Source: JANMDS01 sp031430575 (GTDB lineage Bacteria > Pseudomonadota > Gammaproteobacteria > Burkholderiales > Casimicrobiaceae). Taken from it: a DNA stretch of 17,820 nucleotides. The position numbers and the translations under genes are program-made. Location: contig JANPBT010000009.1 of the NCBI GenBank assembly GCA_031430575.1, positions 1 to 17,820 of the forward strand, in the 5' to 3' direction. The notes beneath the pieces are model-generated. The model was not told the origin of the DNA and did no database searches. It saw nothing but the letters and a program-made list of their open reading frames with translations. This document shows positions 7,792 through 15,272 of the stretch, one piece after another; the first letter of the stretch is position 1, and each line of letters starts with the position of its first letter.

Positions 7792-8301
7792 TCAAGCCTC
7801 TCCATCCCAATAATCTAAATTCTGCGCCTTGCGCCCAAGCAGTTGCACGCCTTCGGCGTAGGCGTTTACCTTTTCAGAATCGGGGTATTCACAGATTTCG
7901 GGGCGCTCTTGCGTGGAGACGCTGAGGTATTTCAGCGGGGCGTCGGAGGTGTTGATAATGTGGTGCGGATATTCACGCCCCGGCGGGATGAAGATGACAT
8001 CGCCGGCGCGGATCGGCACGTTTTCACCGGCGACGCGCAGCGTGCCGTTGCCTTCCATAATGATGAACATCTCTTCTTGCGCATGATGAAAGTGATAAGG
8101 GCATACCATTTTCCCCGGTGGAATTTCATCATAGCCCGCACCGAGTTTTTTTGCCGCCGTGCCTTGCGATAGGCTTACATTGCGGGCGGCATAGCGGGGT
8201 GCGCGCTCAAAAAGCGCGAGCGGCGCGTCGCGAAAATTACGGATGAGTTTGCCGCGTAATTGCTCTGCAGTGGCTGCGGGGTTTTCATTTGTATTCAACA
8301 T
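7792..8301 (-). CDS. Single-domain cupin protein
   Basis: A 169-residue soluble protein with one conserved cupin barrel, residues about 55-130. Motif 1 shows H70-F-H72, Glu77 and Gly84. Motif 2 begins at Gly100 with P106-P-G108, His113 and Asn117. These supply the usual three-His/one-Glu metal site, so a metal-dependent enzyme or small-molecule binding role is likely, but cupins are too diverse to name the substrate. The ATG lies inside the end of the upstream dehydrogenase gene (seven-base overlap). It is preceded by GGAAAGGGA, a strong Shine-Dalgarno sequence within that gene, so the two are co-transcribed and probably translationally coupled. The two proteins may therefore act in one catabolic step. 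Confidence 0.9.
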   Translation of the reverse strand: MLNTNENPAATAEQLRGKLIRNFRDAPLALFERAPRYAARNVSLSQGTAAKKLGAGYDEIPPGKMVCPYHFHHAQEEMFIIMEGNGTLRVAGENVPIRAGDVIFIPPGREYPHHIINTSDAPLKYLSVSTQERPEICEYPDSEKVNAYAEGVQLLGRKAQNLDYWDGEA

Positions 8302-9695
8302 GGAAGTCCCTTTCCAGGATTCATGATGCCTTGCGGATCAAGGGCATCTTTGATCGATTTCATGAGCGCTAATTCAATCGGTGATTTGTAGCGCGCTGCT
8401 TCATGGCGTCGCAACGCGCCGAGGCCGTGCTCGGCAGAAACGGAGCCTTGGTAGCGAGCAACGTTGTCGTGTGTAATCAAATTAATCGCAGGCTCGTTTT
8501 TCAAGAAATCGATGCCGTGCTCGCCCGTGCGCGGGGAGACGTTGTAGTGCAGATTACCATCACCCAAATGCCCAAAAACGACCATCCGGGTATCGGGGAA
8601 TGCGGCCGCAATCGCAGCATCTGTCTCGGCAACAAATTCAGGAATGCGCGGAATCGGGATCGAAATATCGTGCTTAATATTGTGACCGGCTTTGGCTTGG
8701 GCTTCGCTCATCATCTCGCGTAACGTCCAAAATTCCCGGGAGTGACTCATGCTCTGGGCGACGACAGCATCGGCGATCAGCCCGGCCTCAAAGGCCGCTT
8801 CTAGCGCTCGCTCAAGCGACTCTCGCGCTGCAGCTTCGCTTTCAAGATCACTGACTTCGATGAGCAGACCCCACGGCGCGCGCGTTTCCATCGGCCAGCG
8901 CAGCTTAGGGAATTGCTCGGTGAGTAGATCAAAGCAGCTTTGTGATTGCACTTCAAAGGCGGTGAGCTTCGCCCCTAATTTTGCTTGCGCAAGATTTAAT
9001 ACCTGCGGCGCAATTTCGAGTGATTCCACTGCGCACCAGGCGCAAATCTGCGCCGCAGGTAGTGGAAAGAGTTTCACTGTGGCGGCGGTGATGATGCCCA
9101 GCGTGCCTTCTGCGCCGATATAAAGATCGCGCAAATCGTAGCCAGTATTATCTTTGCGCAAGCCGCGTAGACCCTCCCAAATTTCGCCTTGCGGGGTGAC
9201 GACTTCGAGCCCTAAGCAAAGATCGCGCGCGTTGCCATAGCGCAGCACTTGCACGCCACCGGCGTTGGTTGCTAGGTTGCCACCGATCGTGCATGAGCCT
9301 TGGGCTGCGAGCGAGAGCGGAAAGAGCCGCGATTGGGTGCGCGCGGCGTCTTGCAGCGTTTGCAAAATGCAGCCGGCCTCGACTGTCATTGTGTTGTTGA
9401 CGATATCGATATTGCGCACGCGACTCATGCGCGCAAGTGAGAGCACGAGGCTCGTGCCTGAGGCATCTGGCGTAGCAGAGCCGCACATGCTGGTATTGCC
9501 GCCCTGCGGCACGACGGGCACACCATGGGCTGCGCACCAGCGCACAATCGCGGCCACATCAGCAGTGGAATCGGGCTGGGCAACGGCACGCGCGGTGCCC
9601 GTCCATTTATGTCGCCAATCCGTTAGGAAGGGGGCCATATCATCTGCCGCAGTGAGTAATCGGCCTGAAAACAGTGCGCGTAGTGATTCAATCAT
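8295..9695 (-). CDS. FAD-linked 2-hydroxyacid dehydrogenase (GlcD / D-2-hydroxyglutarate dehydrogenase type)
   Basis: A 466-residue flavoprotein of the VAO/PCMH fold that oxidises a D-2-hydroxyacid. Residues 63-73 (PQGGNTSMCGS), AQGSCTIGGNLATNAGGVQV and IGAEGTLGIITAATVKLFP form the FAD-binding half. HLGDGNLHY (376-384) and SAEHGLG (420-426) form the catalytic half, whose His residues contact metal and substrate in this family. The terminal PQGIMNPGKGLP is also typical. D-lactate, glycolate, D-2-hydroxyglutarate and related acids all remain possible. The ATG is not preceded by an obvious Shine-Dalgarno sequence. It is first in an operon with the cupin and diverges from the chromate-transporter pair (47-base gap). 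Two repeats in opposite orientation lie 28 bases apart within it (8999-9016 and 9045-9062), encoding APQVL and LPAAQI. Confidence 0.93.
   Translation of the reverse strand: MIESLRALFSGRLLTAADDMAPFLTDWRHKWTGTARAVAQPDSTADVAAIVRWCAAHGVPVVPQGGNTSMCGSATPDASGTSLVLSLARMSRVRNIDIVNNTMTVEAGCILQTLQDAARTQSRLFPLSLAAQGSCTIGGNLATNAGGVQVLRYGNARDLCLGLEVVTPQGEIWEGLRGLRKDNTGYDLRDLYIGAEGTLGIITAATVKLFPLPAAQICAWCAVESLEIAPQVLNLAQAKLGAKLTAFEVQSQSCFDLLTEQFPKLRWPMETRAPWGLLIEVSDLESEAAARESLERALEAAFEAGLIADAVVAQSMSHSREFWTLREMMSEAQAKAGHNIKHDISIPIPRIPEFVAETDAAIAAAFPDTRMVVFGHLGDGNLHYNVSPRTGEHGIDFLKNEPAINLITHDNVARYQGSVSAEHGLGALRRHEAARYKSPIELALMKSIKDALDPQGIMNPGKGLPC
8999..9016 (-). repeat. Dispersed 18-bp repeat, 16/18 reverse copy (in FAD dehydrogenase gene)
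   Basis: ATACCTGCGGCGCA is exact; bases 15-16 differ. The gene strand reads it as APQVL. It faces the copy at 9045-9062. Confidence 0.88.
9045..9062 (+). repeat. Dispersed 18-bp repeat, 17/18 (in FAD dehydrogenase gene)
   Basis: Only base 18 differs. The gene strand reads it as LPAAQI near residue 212. With the copy at 8999-9016 it makes an inverted pair of at least 13 bp. Confidence 0.93.
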
Positions 9696-9742
9696 TGGGA
9701 TATTGTAAGAGCCTATGCATGCCTGCGTGACACAATTTATTC

Positions 9743-10279
9743 ATGCACTATCAACCTACATTGCGAGAGCTATTTCTCGCGTTTTTGCAGATCGGCGTGA
9801 GCTCGTTTGGCGGGGCACTGCCTTGGGCGCGAAGAATTTTGCTCGAAGAGCGCGAGTGGCTAGACGATAAAGCATTTACGGAAATGCTCACCATCTCGCA
9901 AACGCTGCCCGGCCCTAACATCGTAAACCTTGCCAGCTATTACGGCACGCGCCATCGTGGCGCGTTAGGCGCAGGCGCGGCCTGCTTGGGGCTGTTGGTC
10001 GTTCCCATGGTAATCGTATTGGCGCTCGCCATGATTTACCTGAAATTTGCCCATTTTTCTCAAGTTAAAGGTGCGATTTTGGGGATGACGGCTGCTGCGA
10101 CGGCTTTTATGTATTCGCAAGCGGTTAAGCTTTCCAAGCCGTTTTCCCAAAATGCAATTGCTGTCGCACTCGCTGTGGCGACCTTTCTGATCGGGATCGT
10201 GCTGCGGTGGCCGATGCCGCTTGTGCTCGTGGCCTGCGGCGCAGTTTCGATTGGGCTGGCGTTTAAAGGGCGGGTGTGA
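9743..10279 (+). CDS. Chromate-transporter (CHR) family short-chain subunit, first of pair
   Basis: A 178-residue inner-membrane protein equal to one half of the ChrA chromate-efflux family. It has the conserved amphipathic start LFLAFLQIGVSSFGGALPW, EMLTISQTLPGPN (motif PGPN at 56-59), and about five to six hydrophobic helices. In the family, two short-chain halves encoded side by side act together as one antiporter, and the adjacent gene is the second half. Chromate or sulfate export is the family activity, but many short-chain CHR proteins are untested. No clear Shine-Dalgarno sequence is seen before the ATG. The end overlaps the next start by four bases (GTGA). The stretch at 10230-10247 keeps 12 core bases of the dispersed repeat (CCTGCGGCGCAG), 14/18 overall. 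Confidence 0.88.
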   Translation: MHYQPTLRELFLAFLQIGVSSFGGALPWARRILLEEREWLDDKAFTEMLTISQTLPGPNIVNLASYYGTRHRGALGAGAACLGLLVVPMVIVLALAMIYLKFAHFSQVKGAILGMTAAATAFMYSQAVKLSKPFSQNAIAVALAVATFLIGIVLRWPMPLVLVACGAVSIGLAFKGRV

Positions 10280-10800
10280 AAAATCACGATTTACTTTTGG
10301 AAGCCGCAGCACTTTTCTTTGGCCTATCGCTGATCTCGGTGGGCGGCACGATTGGATTACTCCCCGAGCTGCATCGCTTTTTAGTCGAGGCGCGTGGGGC
10401 GATGACCAGCCGAGAATTTGCAAATTACGTCGCCATCGCCCAAGCCGCGCCCGGTCCCAATATTTTGTATATGGCACTTTTTGGGTTTCATATTGCGGGG
10501 CTGCTCGGCGCAGTGGTTTGCCTCACTGCGGTGACGTTAGGCCCTGTGCTCATGACCTTGCTCGCATGCCGTGCAGAGCAAAAATTTCGTGACCATCCGT
10601 GGCGAGAGATTGTCTTGCGCGGCTTAGCGCCGGTCAGTATTGGGCTGCTCGCCACTGGCGTGTGGACGATTTCAAGCTCCTTTCCCGATTGGAAAACGTG
10701 GGCACTTTGCCTGATTGCGTTCGTCATTTTTCTGCGAACGAAGGTGCATCCGCTGTGGTTGATTGCGATTGGCGCGGGTCTTGGCGCGGTCATCCTCTAA
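10276..10800 (+). CDS. Chromate-transporter (CHR) family short-chain subunit, second of pair
   Basis: A 174-residue membrane protein, the partner of the preceding CHR half. LFFGLSLISVGGTIGLLPEL (about 13-32) and IAQAAPGPNILYMALFGF (about 54-71) match the same two family motifs, followed by hydrophobic helices to the C-terminus. It starts with GTG inside the stop of the first half (GTGA overlap), so the two are surely co-translated, giving a roughly one-to-one ratio. The sequence of the second half is clearly different from the first, as usual in such pairs, where the halves have opposite membrane orientation. Substrate is inferred from the family only. Confidence 0.88.
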   Translation: MKNHDLLLEAAALFFGLSLISVGGTIGLLPELHRFLVEARGAMTSREFANYVAIAQAAPGPNILYMALFGFHIAGLLGAVVCLTAVTLGPVLMTLLACRAEQKFRDHPWREIVLRGLAPVSIGLLATGVWTISSSFPDWKTWALCLIAFVIFLRTKVHPLWLIAIGAGLGAVIL

Positions 10801-10838
10801 GCCCTTGAAAATGACCGAATGCACCACAGCTAAGAGAG

Positions 10839-11642
10839 ATGAATAAAACGAGACAACCCGTATTTTTCATCGGCCATGGCAGCCCGATGAATGCCATTGA
10901 AGATAATGCTTACCGCCAGTCTTGGCAGGCGCTGGGCGGGCAATTTGGCGATCATGATGGTGCCCGATGGCGCGCGCCGTCGGCGATTATGTGCGTGTCG
11001 GCGCATTGGCTTACGCGCGGCACGTGGATGACCTCCGCGCCGCAGCCCAAAACCATCCATGATTTTGGCGGCTTTCCTGCAGAATTATTTGCGCAGCAAT
11101 ATCCTGCGCCCGGCGCGCCAGCGCTGCTTGATCGTGTGCGCGCTTTGCTCGCGCCGGGCGTGCCTATACACGCCGACGACGGCCAATGGGGCTTTGATCA
11201 TGGCGCGTGGAGCGTCTTAAAACCGATGTTCCCGCAGGCGCAGATTCCATTGGTGCAATTGAGCATTGATGCCCAGCTACCTGCGGCGCAGATGTTGGCC
11301 ATTGGGCGCGGTTTGCTGCCATTGCGCGATGAGGGTGTGTTAATCGTTGCCAGCGGCAATGTGGTGCATAACCTGCGCGCGATGCGTGAAGGCGCTGCTT
11401 ACGATTGGAATACCACCTTCGATCAATTTGTAGCCGACGCGATTGCCGCGCGAGATCTCACCGCAATCGCGCATTTTGAGACCCATCCGCATGCCAAAAA
11501 TGCCCATCCGTCCACTGAGCACTTTTTGCCACTGCTTTATGCCGCCGGCGCATCGTTGCCCAGCGATGCGATTTCGTTTTTCAATGAAAACGCAGCGCTT
11601 GGCGGCATCGCCATGCGCTCGATTATTTGGGCGCCATCGTGA
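10839..11642 (+). CDS. ygiD: YgiD-type class III extradiol dioxygenase (4,5-DOPA dioxygenase family)
   Basis: A 267-residue LigB-superfamily enzyme that opens catechol rings next to the hydroxyls; E. coli YgiD acts on L-DOPA, though the natural substrate is uncertain. Visible metal and active-site elements are His13 in IGHGSP, His56 in SAHW, Asp120-His121 in WGFDHGAW, His177 in GNVVHNL, and a late HPHAKNAHPSTEHFLP segment. The GHGSP motif is so close to the N-terminus that the start must be the ATG at 10839; the purine run AAGAGAG just touches it. It follows the CHR pair by 38 bases and could be read through from it. A repeat encodes LPAAQM at residues 147-152. A second repeat begins on the last base of the stop codon. 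Confidence 0.92.
   Translation: MNKTRQPVFFIGHGSPMNAIEDNAYRQSWQALGGQFGDHDGARWRAPSAIMCVSAHWLTRGTWMTSAPQPKTIHDFGGFPAELFAQQYPAPGAPALLDRVRALLAPGVPIHADDGQWGFDHGAWSVLKPMFPQAQIPLVQLSIDAQLPAAQMLAIGRGLLPLRDEGVLIVASGNVVHNLRAMREGAAYDWNTTFDQFVADAIAARDLTAIAHFETHPHAKNAHPSTEHFLPLLYAAGASLPSDAISFFNENAALGGIAMRSIIWAPS
11277..11294 (-). repeat. Dispersed 18-bp repeat, 16/18 reverse copy (in ygiD)
   Basis: Fourteen-base core exact, both end bases changed. It reads LPAAQM. Confidence 0.9.
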
Positions 11643-11659
11643 TACCTGCGGCGCAGATT
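11642..11659 (-). repeat. Dispersed 18-bp repeat, perfect reverse copy between convergent genes
   Basis: Exact copy. It starts on the last base of the ygiD stop codon and ends 10 bases before the 3' end of the convergent transglycosylase gene, so it fills most of that 27-base gap. Confidence 0.95.
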
Positions 11660-11669
11660 AGGCTCAAAT

Positions 11670-13577
11670 TTAAGGCGTATCTTTAGCTAAAGTCATTGAA
11701 CCGCCGCGGGCAGGAATGAGGCCGAGCCGCGCTTTGAGCGAGGGCCCCTTGCCACCAGCGTGCACGCGATCGATCCACATCGCGTTGACCAGCACTTGCT
11801 TAACGTAATCGCGGGTTTCATTAAACAAAATATTTTCTGCGTAGATCGCGCCCTCAAGCGGCTTGCTGGCTTGCCAATTTTTGGCGCGCCCCGGCCCGGC
11901 GTTATAGGCGGCCAGACCGAGCACGGGTGATCCTGCGAGACCGTCCATCACCGTGCGCAAATAAAACGCACCGAATTGAGCATTGGTCGCAGGGTCTTCT
12001 AGGGCTGCACGGTCGTAAGTACGGCTCATTTTCTTGGCCACCCATTTTGCGGTGTTGGGCATTAACTGCATCAAGCCGATTGCGCCGGCTGACGAGACGA
12101 CATCGGGCGCGAATTGGCTTTCTTGTCGCGTAAGCCCTGCGACCAGCGCAGGCTCAAGGCCGTGATCTTTTGCGGCGCCAAAGAGCGCTTCGCTGAAGGG
12201 CACGACGTAGCGTTTGCTCAAATCATGCTGCGCTTTGATGCGCACCGCTGCGCTCACCGAGCGATCCCAAACGTTTTTGCGCTGCATCCATGCGCTCGCT
12301 GCGGCCAGCTCGGCATCGGGCAAATCTTTGAGTATGAAATTCCACTCGCGGGCGGCTTCAAATCGCAAGTTGATTTTAGATAAGGCCACCGCCCGTTGCG
12401 CGCCTGCGTTACTCTCAAAAAAAGCGAGCTGCGCAGCGCTTGGCTCGACGGTATTGCCCAATACCTGCGGCGCAGATTTAAGCTCTTCGGCGGCCAGCCA
12501 GTTATAAAAACCAAAACCGTTTTTAATTCTGTCGTATTCCGCCATGGCGAGCTCACTTTTACCCGCTGCGGCGAGCGCGCGTCCGCGCCAATACGTCCAG
12601 GTATTTTCGCTGCGCCCGGTTTCGCTCATTGCATCCGTTGCCCGCAGCACTTCTTTCCAGTCGCCGGCGCGTAAGGCGGCGCGCACCCACCATGCCGCTT
12701 GCGGATCGCTCACCCGCACATCTGCGACTTGACCAAAAAAGCGCATTGCGTCGCTTTGGTGCTGCCGCGCAGCATATACGCCCAATTGCAGATGCGCCCA
12801 GCTCTTTTCTTCAGCACTAAATTGCGCTGAAATTTTGCGCCAAGCTTCATCGGCGACTTCTACATCTTGCCGCGCCAACCGCCCCAGCGCGAAAAGGAGC
12901 GCCTCTTTTGTTTGGGCATTGATCGTGGGCTTGGTCAGCGCTCGGGTGGCGTTGCCGTGGGCGCGCGCGAGGGCATCTTCGCTTGGCCGGGCGCTTGCAG
13001 GCAGCAGGTTTGCAATCTCAGTCGCGGCGAAGAGCGTTGCGCCATCGGCGGCGAGCCGAAAGCGCAGGCGCACATCGTCGGCGCTGACGAGATTTGCTTT
13101 GCCGTAGGCGACGAAGGCGAGCGCGCAGGCTTCGGTTAAGCGCTCATTCCAAAGCGCGGTGGGCGCGGCTTCTGGCGTTTTGCCGTTGCGCAGCTGCCAA
13201 TGCGCCCGATTGCATTGAAAATCACCATTGTCGGCGGTGATCGCGAGCGCGGCCTCACTCATCCCGGTCCAAGCGCTCCATTGCTCCCGCTTGGCTTGGT
13301 CGTTGAGCCATTCCATGCGCAGCTGCTGCGCCAAAGCACCGGCAAATTGCTTCGAAAAGCTCTCAATCTGCGCCGCAGGTAGGTCGTCTAAACGCAGTCG
13401 CGCCGCCCAATATTGGGGGTAAGCTTCCAGCGGGTGACCCCGGGTTTGGGTGGTGATTGCGATCAGCTTGGTCTCATCGCGGCGCTTGTAGGCATCCGCG
13501 GCATCGCGGATCAGCGCGTCGTTGGCGAGCGCGGGCAGGGCAAAAAGCGCAAAAATTGCTAAGGCGGATCGTCTCAT
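11670..13577 (-). CDS. Soluble lytic murein transglycosylase (Slt70-like)
   Basis: A 635-residue periplasmic enzyme that cuts the MurNAc-GlcNAc bond of peptidoglycan with formation of 1,6-anhydro ends. Residues 1-18 are a signal peptide (MRRSALAIFALFALPALA). Residues about 20-450 are helical and repetitive, matching the superhelical U and L domains of Slt70. The C-terminal SLT catalytic domain (about 470-590) shows the catalytic Glu486 in LTRQESQF, SSAGAIGLMQLMPNTAKWVA, and LAAYNAGPGRAKNW. Length agrees with E. coli Slt (about 645). The start is 25 bases from the divergent purE, with no strong Shine-Dalgarno sequence. Repeats encode LPAAQI (13365-13382, near residue 66) and SAPQVLG (12461-12478). 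Confidence 0.94.
   Translation of the reverse strand: MRRSALAIFALFALPALANDALIRDAADAYKRRDETKLIAITTQTRGHPLEAYPQYWAARLRLDDLPAAQIESFSKQFAGALAQQLRMEWLNDQAKREQWSAWTGMSEAALAITADNGDFQCNRAHWQLRNGKTPEAAPTALWNERLTEACALAFVAYGKANLVSADDVRLRFRLAADGATLFAATEIANLLPASARPSEDALARAHGNATRALTKPTINAQTKEALLFALGRLARQDVEVADEAWRKISAQFSAEEKSWAHLQLGVYAARQHQSDAMRFFGQVADVRVSDPQAAWWVRAALRAGDWKEVLRATDAMSETGRSENTWTYWRGRALAAAGKSELAMAEYDRIKNGFGFYNWLAAEELKSAPQVLGNTVEPSAAQLAFFESNAGAQRAVALSKINLRFEAAREWNFILKDLPDAELAAASAWMQRKNVWDRSVSAAVRIKAQHDLSKRYVVPFSEALFGAAKDHGLEPALVAGLTRQESQFAPDVVSSAGAIGLMQLMPNTAKWVAKKMSRTYDRAALEDPATNAQFGAFYLRTVMDGLAGSPVLGLAAYNAGPGRAKNWQASKPLEGAIYAENILFNETRDYVKQVLVNAMWIDRVHAGGKGPSLKARLGLIPARGGSMTLAKDTP
12461..12478 (-). 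repeat. Dispersed 18-bp repeat, perfect reverse copy (in transglycosylase gene)
   Basis: Exact copy. The gene strand reads it as SAPQV in the helical domain. Confidence 0.95.
13365..13382 (+). repeat. Dispersed 18-bp repeat, 17/18 (in transglycosylase gene)
   Basis: Only base 18 differs. The gene strand reads it as LPAAQI. Confidence 0.93.
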
Positions 13578-13602
13578 AGCTGGGAAGTCTAAACTATCTT
13601 AT

Positions 13603-14112
13603 ATGGACAACGCACACACCTCGCCACTCGTTGGCATCGTTATGGGCAGCGCCAGCGATTGGGACGTGATGACCCACGCCGCGCAAATGCTCACCCGCTT
13701 CGGAATCGCCCACGAATGCAAGGTCGTCTCGGCGCACCGCATGCCCGATGAAATGTTTGCCTACGCTGAGGCCGCGCGCAGTCGTGGGCTGGCGGCCATC
13801 ATTGCAGGCGCGGGCGGCGCAGCCCATTTGCCGGGCATGCTGGCCGCAAAAACGACTGTGCCGGTGCTCGGCGTGCCCGTGCCGTCTAAATATTTGCGGG
13901 GCGAAGATTCCCTGCTTTCTATCGTGCAAATGCCCAAAGGCATCCCCGTGGCGACCTTTGCGATCGGCGAGGCGGGCGCGGCCAATGCCGCGCTTTTTGC
14001 CGCTGCTATGCTGGCAAACCACGATGAAAAATTACGCGATGCGCTCGCGCAATTTCGGGCGGAGCAAACCCAAATTGCCCGCAATATGCAATTACCTGCG
14101 ACGCAGATTTAA
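13603..14112 (+). CDS. purE: N5-carboxyaminoimidazole ribonucleotide mutase PurE
   Basis: Moves the carboxyl group from N5-CAIR to C4 to give CAIR, a step of de novo purine synthesis, using the product of PurK encoded next. With the start at 13603 it has 169 residues, the usual PurE length. The substrate-binding MGSASDW motif is at 14-20, SAHRMP gives His45, and AGAGGAAHLPG gives His75; PVPSKYLRGEDSLLSIVQMP follows. A longer frame opens at 13522, but that would run antisense through the start of the transglycosylase gene and add residues unlike any PurE, so I reject it. The gene is 25 bases from the divergent transglycosylase start. A dispersed repeat encodes the last residues (LPATQI) just before the stop codon, so the C-terminus is shaped by the repeat. 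Confidence 0.95.
   Translation: MDNAHTSPLVGIVMGSASDWDVMTHAAQMLTRFGIAHECKVVSAHRMPDEMFAYAEAARSRGLAAIIAGAGGAAHLPGMLAAKTTVPVLGVPVPSKYLRGEDSLLSIVQMPKGIPVATFAIGEAGAANAALFAAAMLANHDEKLRDALAQFRAEQTQIARNMQLPATQI
14092..14109 (-). repeat. Dispersed 18-bp repeat, 16/18 reverse copy at the 3' end of purE
   Basis: Two changes (base 1, and a G to A in the core). It is read as the C-terminal residues LPATQI, directly followed by the stop. Confidence 0.85.
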
Positions 14113-14115
14113 CGA

Positions 14116-15255
14116 ATGGTAAATCCGATGATGATTACCCCAGGAAATTGGCTGGGCGTGCTTGGTGGCGGGCAATTGGGGCGCATGTTTGTGCATGCCG
14201 CGCAAGCGATGGGCTATAAAGTCTGCGTGCTCGATCCGCAGCCTGATTGCCCCGCTGCGCAAGCTGCCGATGCCCATATCGTCGCTGCCTACGACGATAT
14301 GGAGGGGCTGACGGCACTTGCGGCAAAAGTGCGCGCAGTCACGACCGAATTTGAAAACGTACCCGCGCAAAGCTTGCGCTTTTTAGCCCAAAGCCTGCCG
14401 GTCTCGCCCAGCGCTGATGCCGTGGCCATTGCCCAAGATCGGCGCAAAGAAAAAGCTTTTTTTATAGCCAATGGTTTGCCTGTGGGCGCCCATGCGGTGA
14501 TTGAAAGCGAGCGCGCCGTTATTGAGGGCGTGCGTTTCCCCGCCATCCTCAAAACCGCCATGCTGGGCTACGATGGAAAAGGCCAAAAAACGCTCGAATC
14601 TGCGCCGCAGGTATGGGAAGCGTGGCGCGCTTTCGGCGGCGTGCCGTGCGTGCTCGAAGAGCGGATCACCTTAGCGCGCGAAGTCTCAGTGATTGTCGCC
14701 CGCAATGCGTCCGGGCAAAGTGCAGTCTTTCCGTTGCAAGAAAATCAGCACCGCGACGGCATCTTAGATTTAACGATCGTGCCCGCGCGCGTTGACGATG
14801 CCCTCGCTCAATCTGCGCTCGCGCTCGGCGTTAAAGTGGCCGATGCGCTAAATTACGTCGGCGTGCTCTGCATTGAATTATTTGTCAGCCAATCAGGGGA
14901 ATTGCTGGTCAATGAGATTGCGCCGCGCCCGCACAACAGCGGGCACTACACCATCGAAGCCTGCGAGTGCTCGCAATATGCCCAGCAAGTGCGCGCGCTC
15001 GTGGGCGCGCCCATGGGCAGCACGCGCCTGACCAGCCCCGCCGTCATGGTCAATTTGCTAGGCGACGCCTGGGCTGCTAGTGAGCCGTCGTGGGCGCGCG
15101 TGCTCGCCATTTCAGGTGCAAGCCTGCATCTCTACGGCAAAGCCGATGCCAAGCCGGGCCGCAAGATGGGGCATGTGACCTGCACCGCAGATTCGGTCAA
15201 TGTTGCGTTGGCGCGGGCGCTCGAAGTTAAGCGCGCACTGGGGATGGTGGCTTAA
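14116..15255 (+). CDS. purK: N5-carboxyaminoimidazole ribonucleotide synthetase PurK
   Basis: ATP-grasp enzyme that joins AIR, bicarbonate and ATP to give N5-CAIR, the substrate of PurE. The 379-residue protein begins with the preATP-grasp motif LGVLGGGQLGRM (13-24), then TTEFENVPAQSLRFLA. Further on come AILKTAMLGYDGKGQ (the ATP-lid region), CIELFVSQSGELLVNEIAPRP with the metal-binding Glu and Asn, and RPHNSGHYTIEACECSQ, which is strongly conserved in PurK. It lies three bases after purE, surely in one operon; ATGs at 14128 and 14131 are alternative starts and none has a clear Shine-Dalgarno sequence. A perfect repeat (14597-14614) is read as SAPQVW. Another repeat (15273-15290) lies 17 bases after the stop. 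Confidence 0.96.
   Translation: MVNPMMITPGNWLGVLGGGQLGRMFVHAAQAMGYKVCVLDPQPDCPAAQAADAHIVAAYDDMEGLTALAAKVRAVTTEFENVPAQSLRFLAQSLPVSPSADAVAIAQDRRKEKAFFIANGLPVGAHAVIESERAVIEGVRFPAILKTAMLGYDGKGQKTLESAPQVWEAWRAFGGVPCVLEERITLAREVSVIVARNASGQSAVFPLQENQHRDGILDLTIVPARVDDALAQSALALGVKVADALNYVGVLCIELFVSQSGELLVNEIAPRPHNSGHYTIEACECSQYAQQVRALVGAPMGSTRLTSPAVMVNLLGDAWAASEPSWARVLAISGASLHLYGKADAKPGRKMGHVTCTADSVNVALARALEVKRALGMVA
14597..14614 (+). repeat. Dispersed 18-bp repeat, perfect copy (in purK)
   Basis: Exact copy, read as SAPQVW in the ATP-grasp part of PurK. Confidence 0.95.
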
Positions 15256-15272
15256 CTGCCCGTGGGGTGCAA

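Noticed and set aside
11231..11246. A further degenerate repeat copy in ygiD (CCCGCAGGCGCAGATT)
   Set aside because: Only 12 of 16 bases match and the core is broken; in GC-rich sequence this level is expected by chance.
13522..13602. Upstream extension of purE (27 extra residues)
   Set aside because: It runs antisense through the signal peptide of the transglycosylase gene, has no PurE-like residues, and the 13603 start gives the normal family length.
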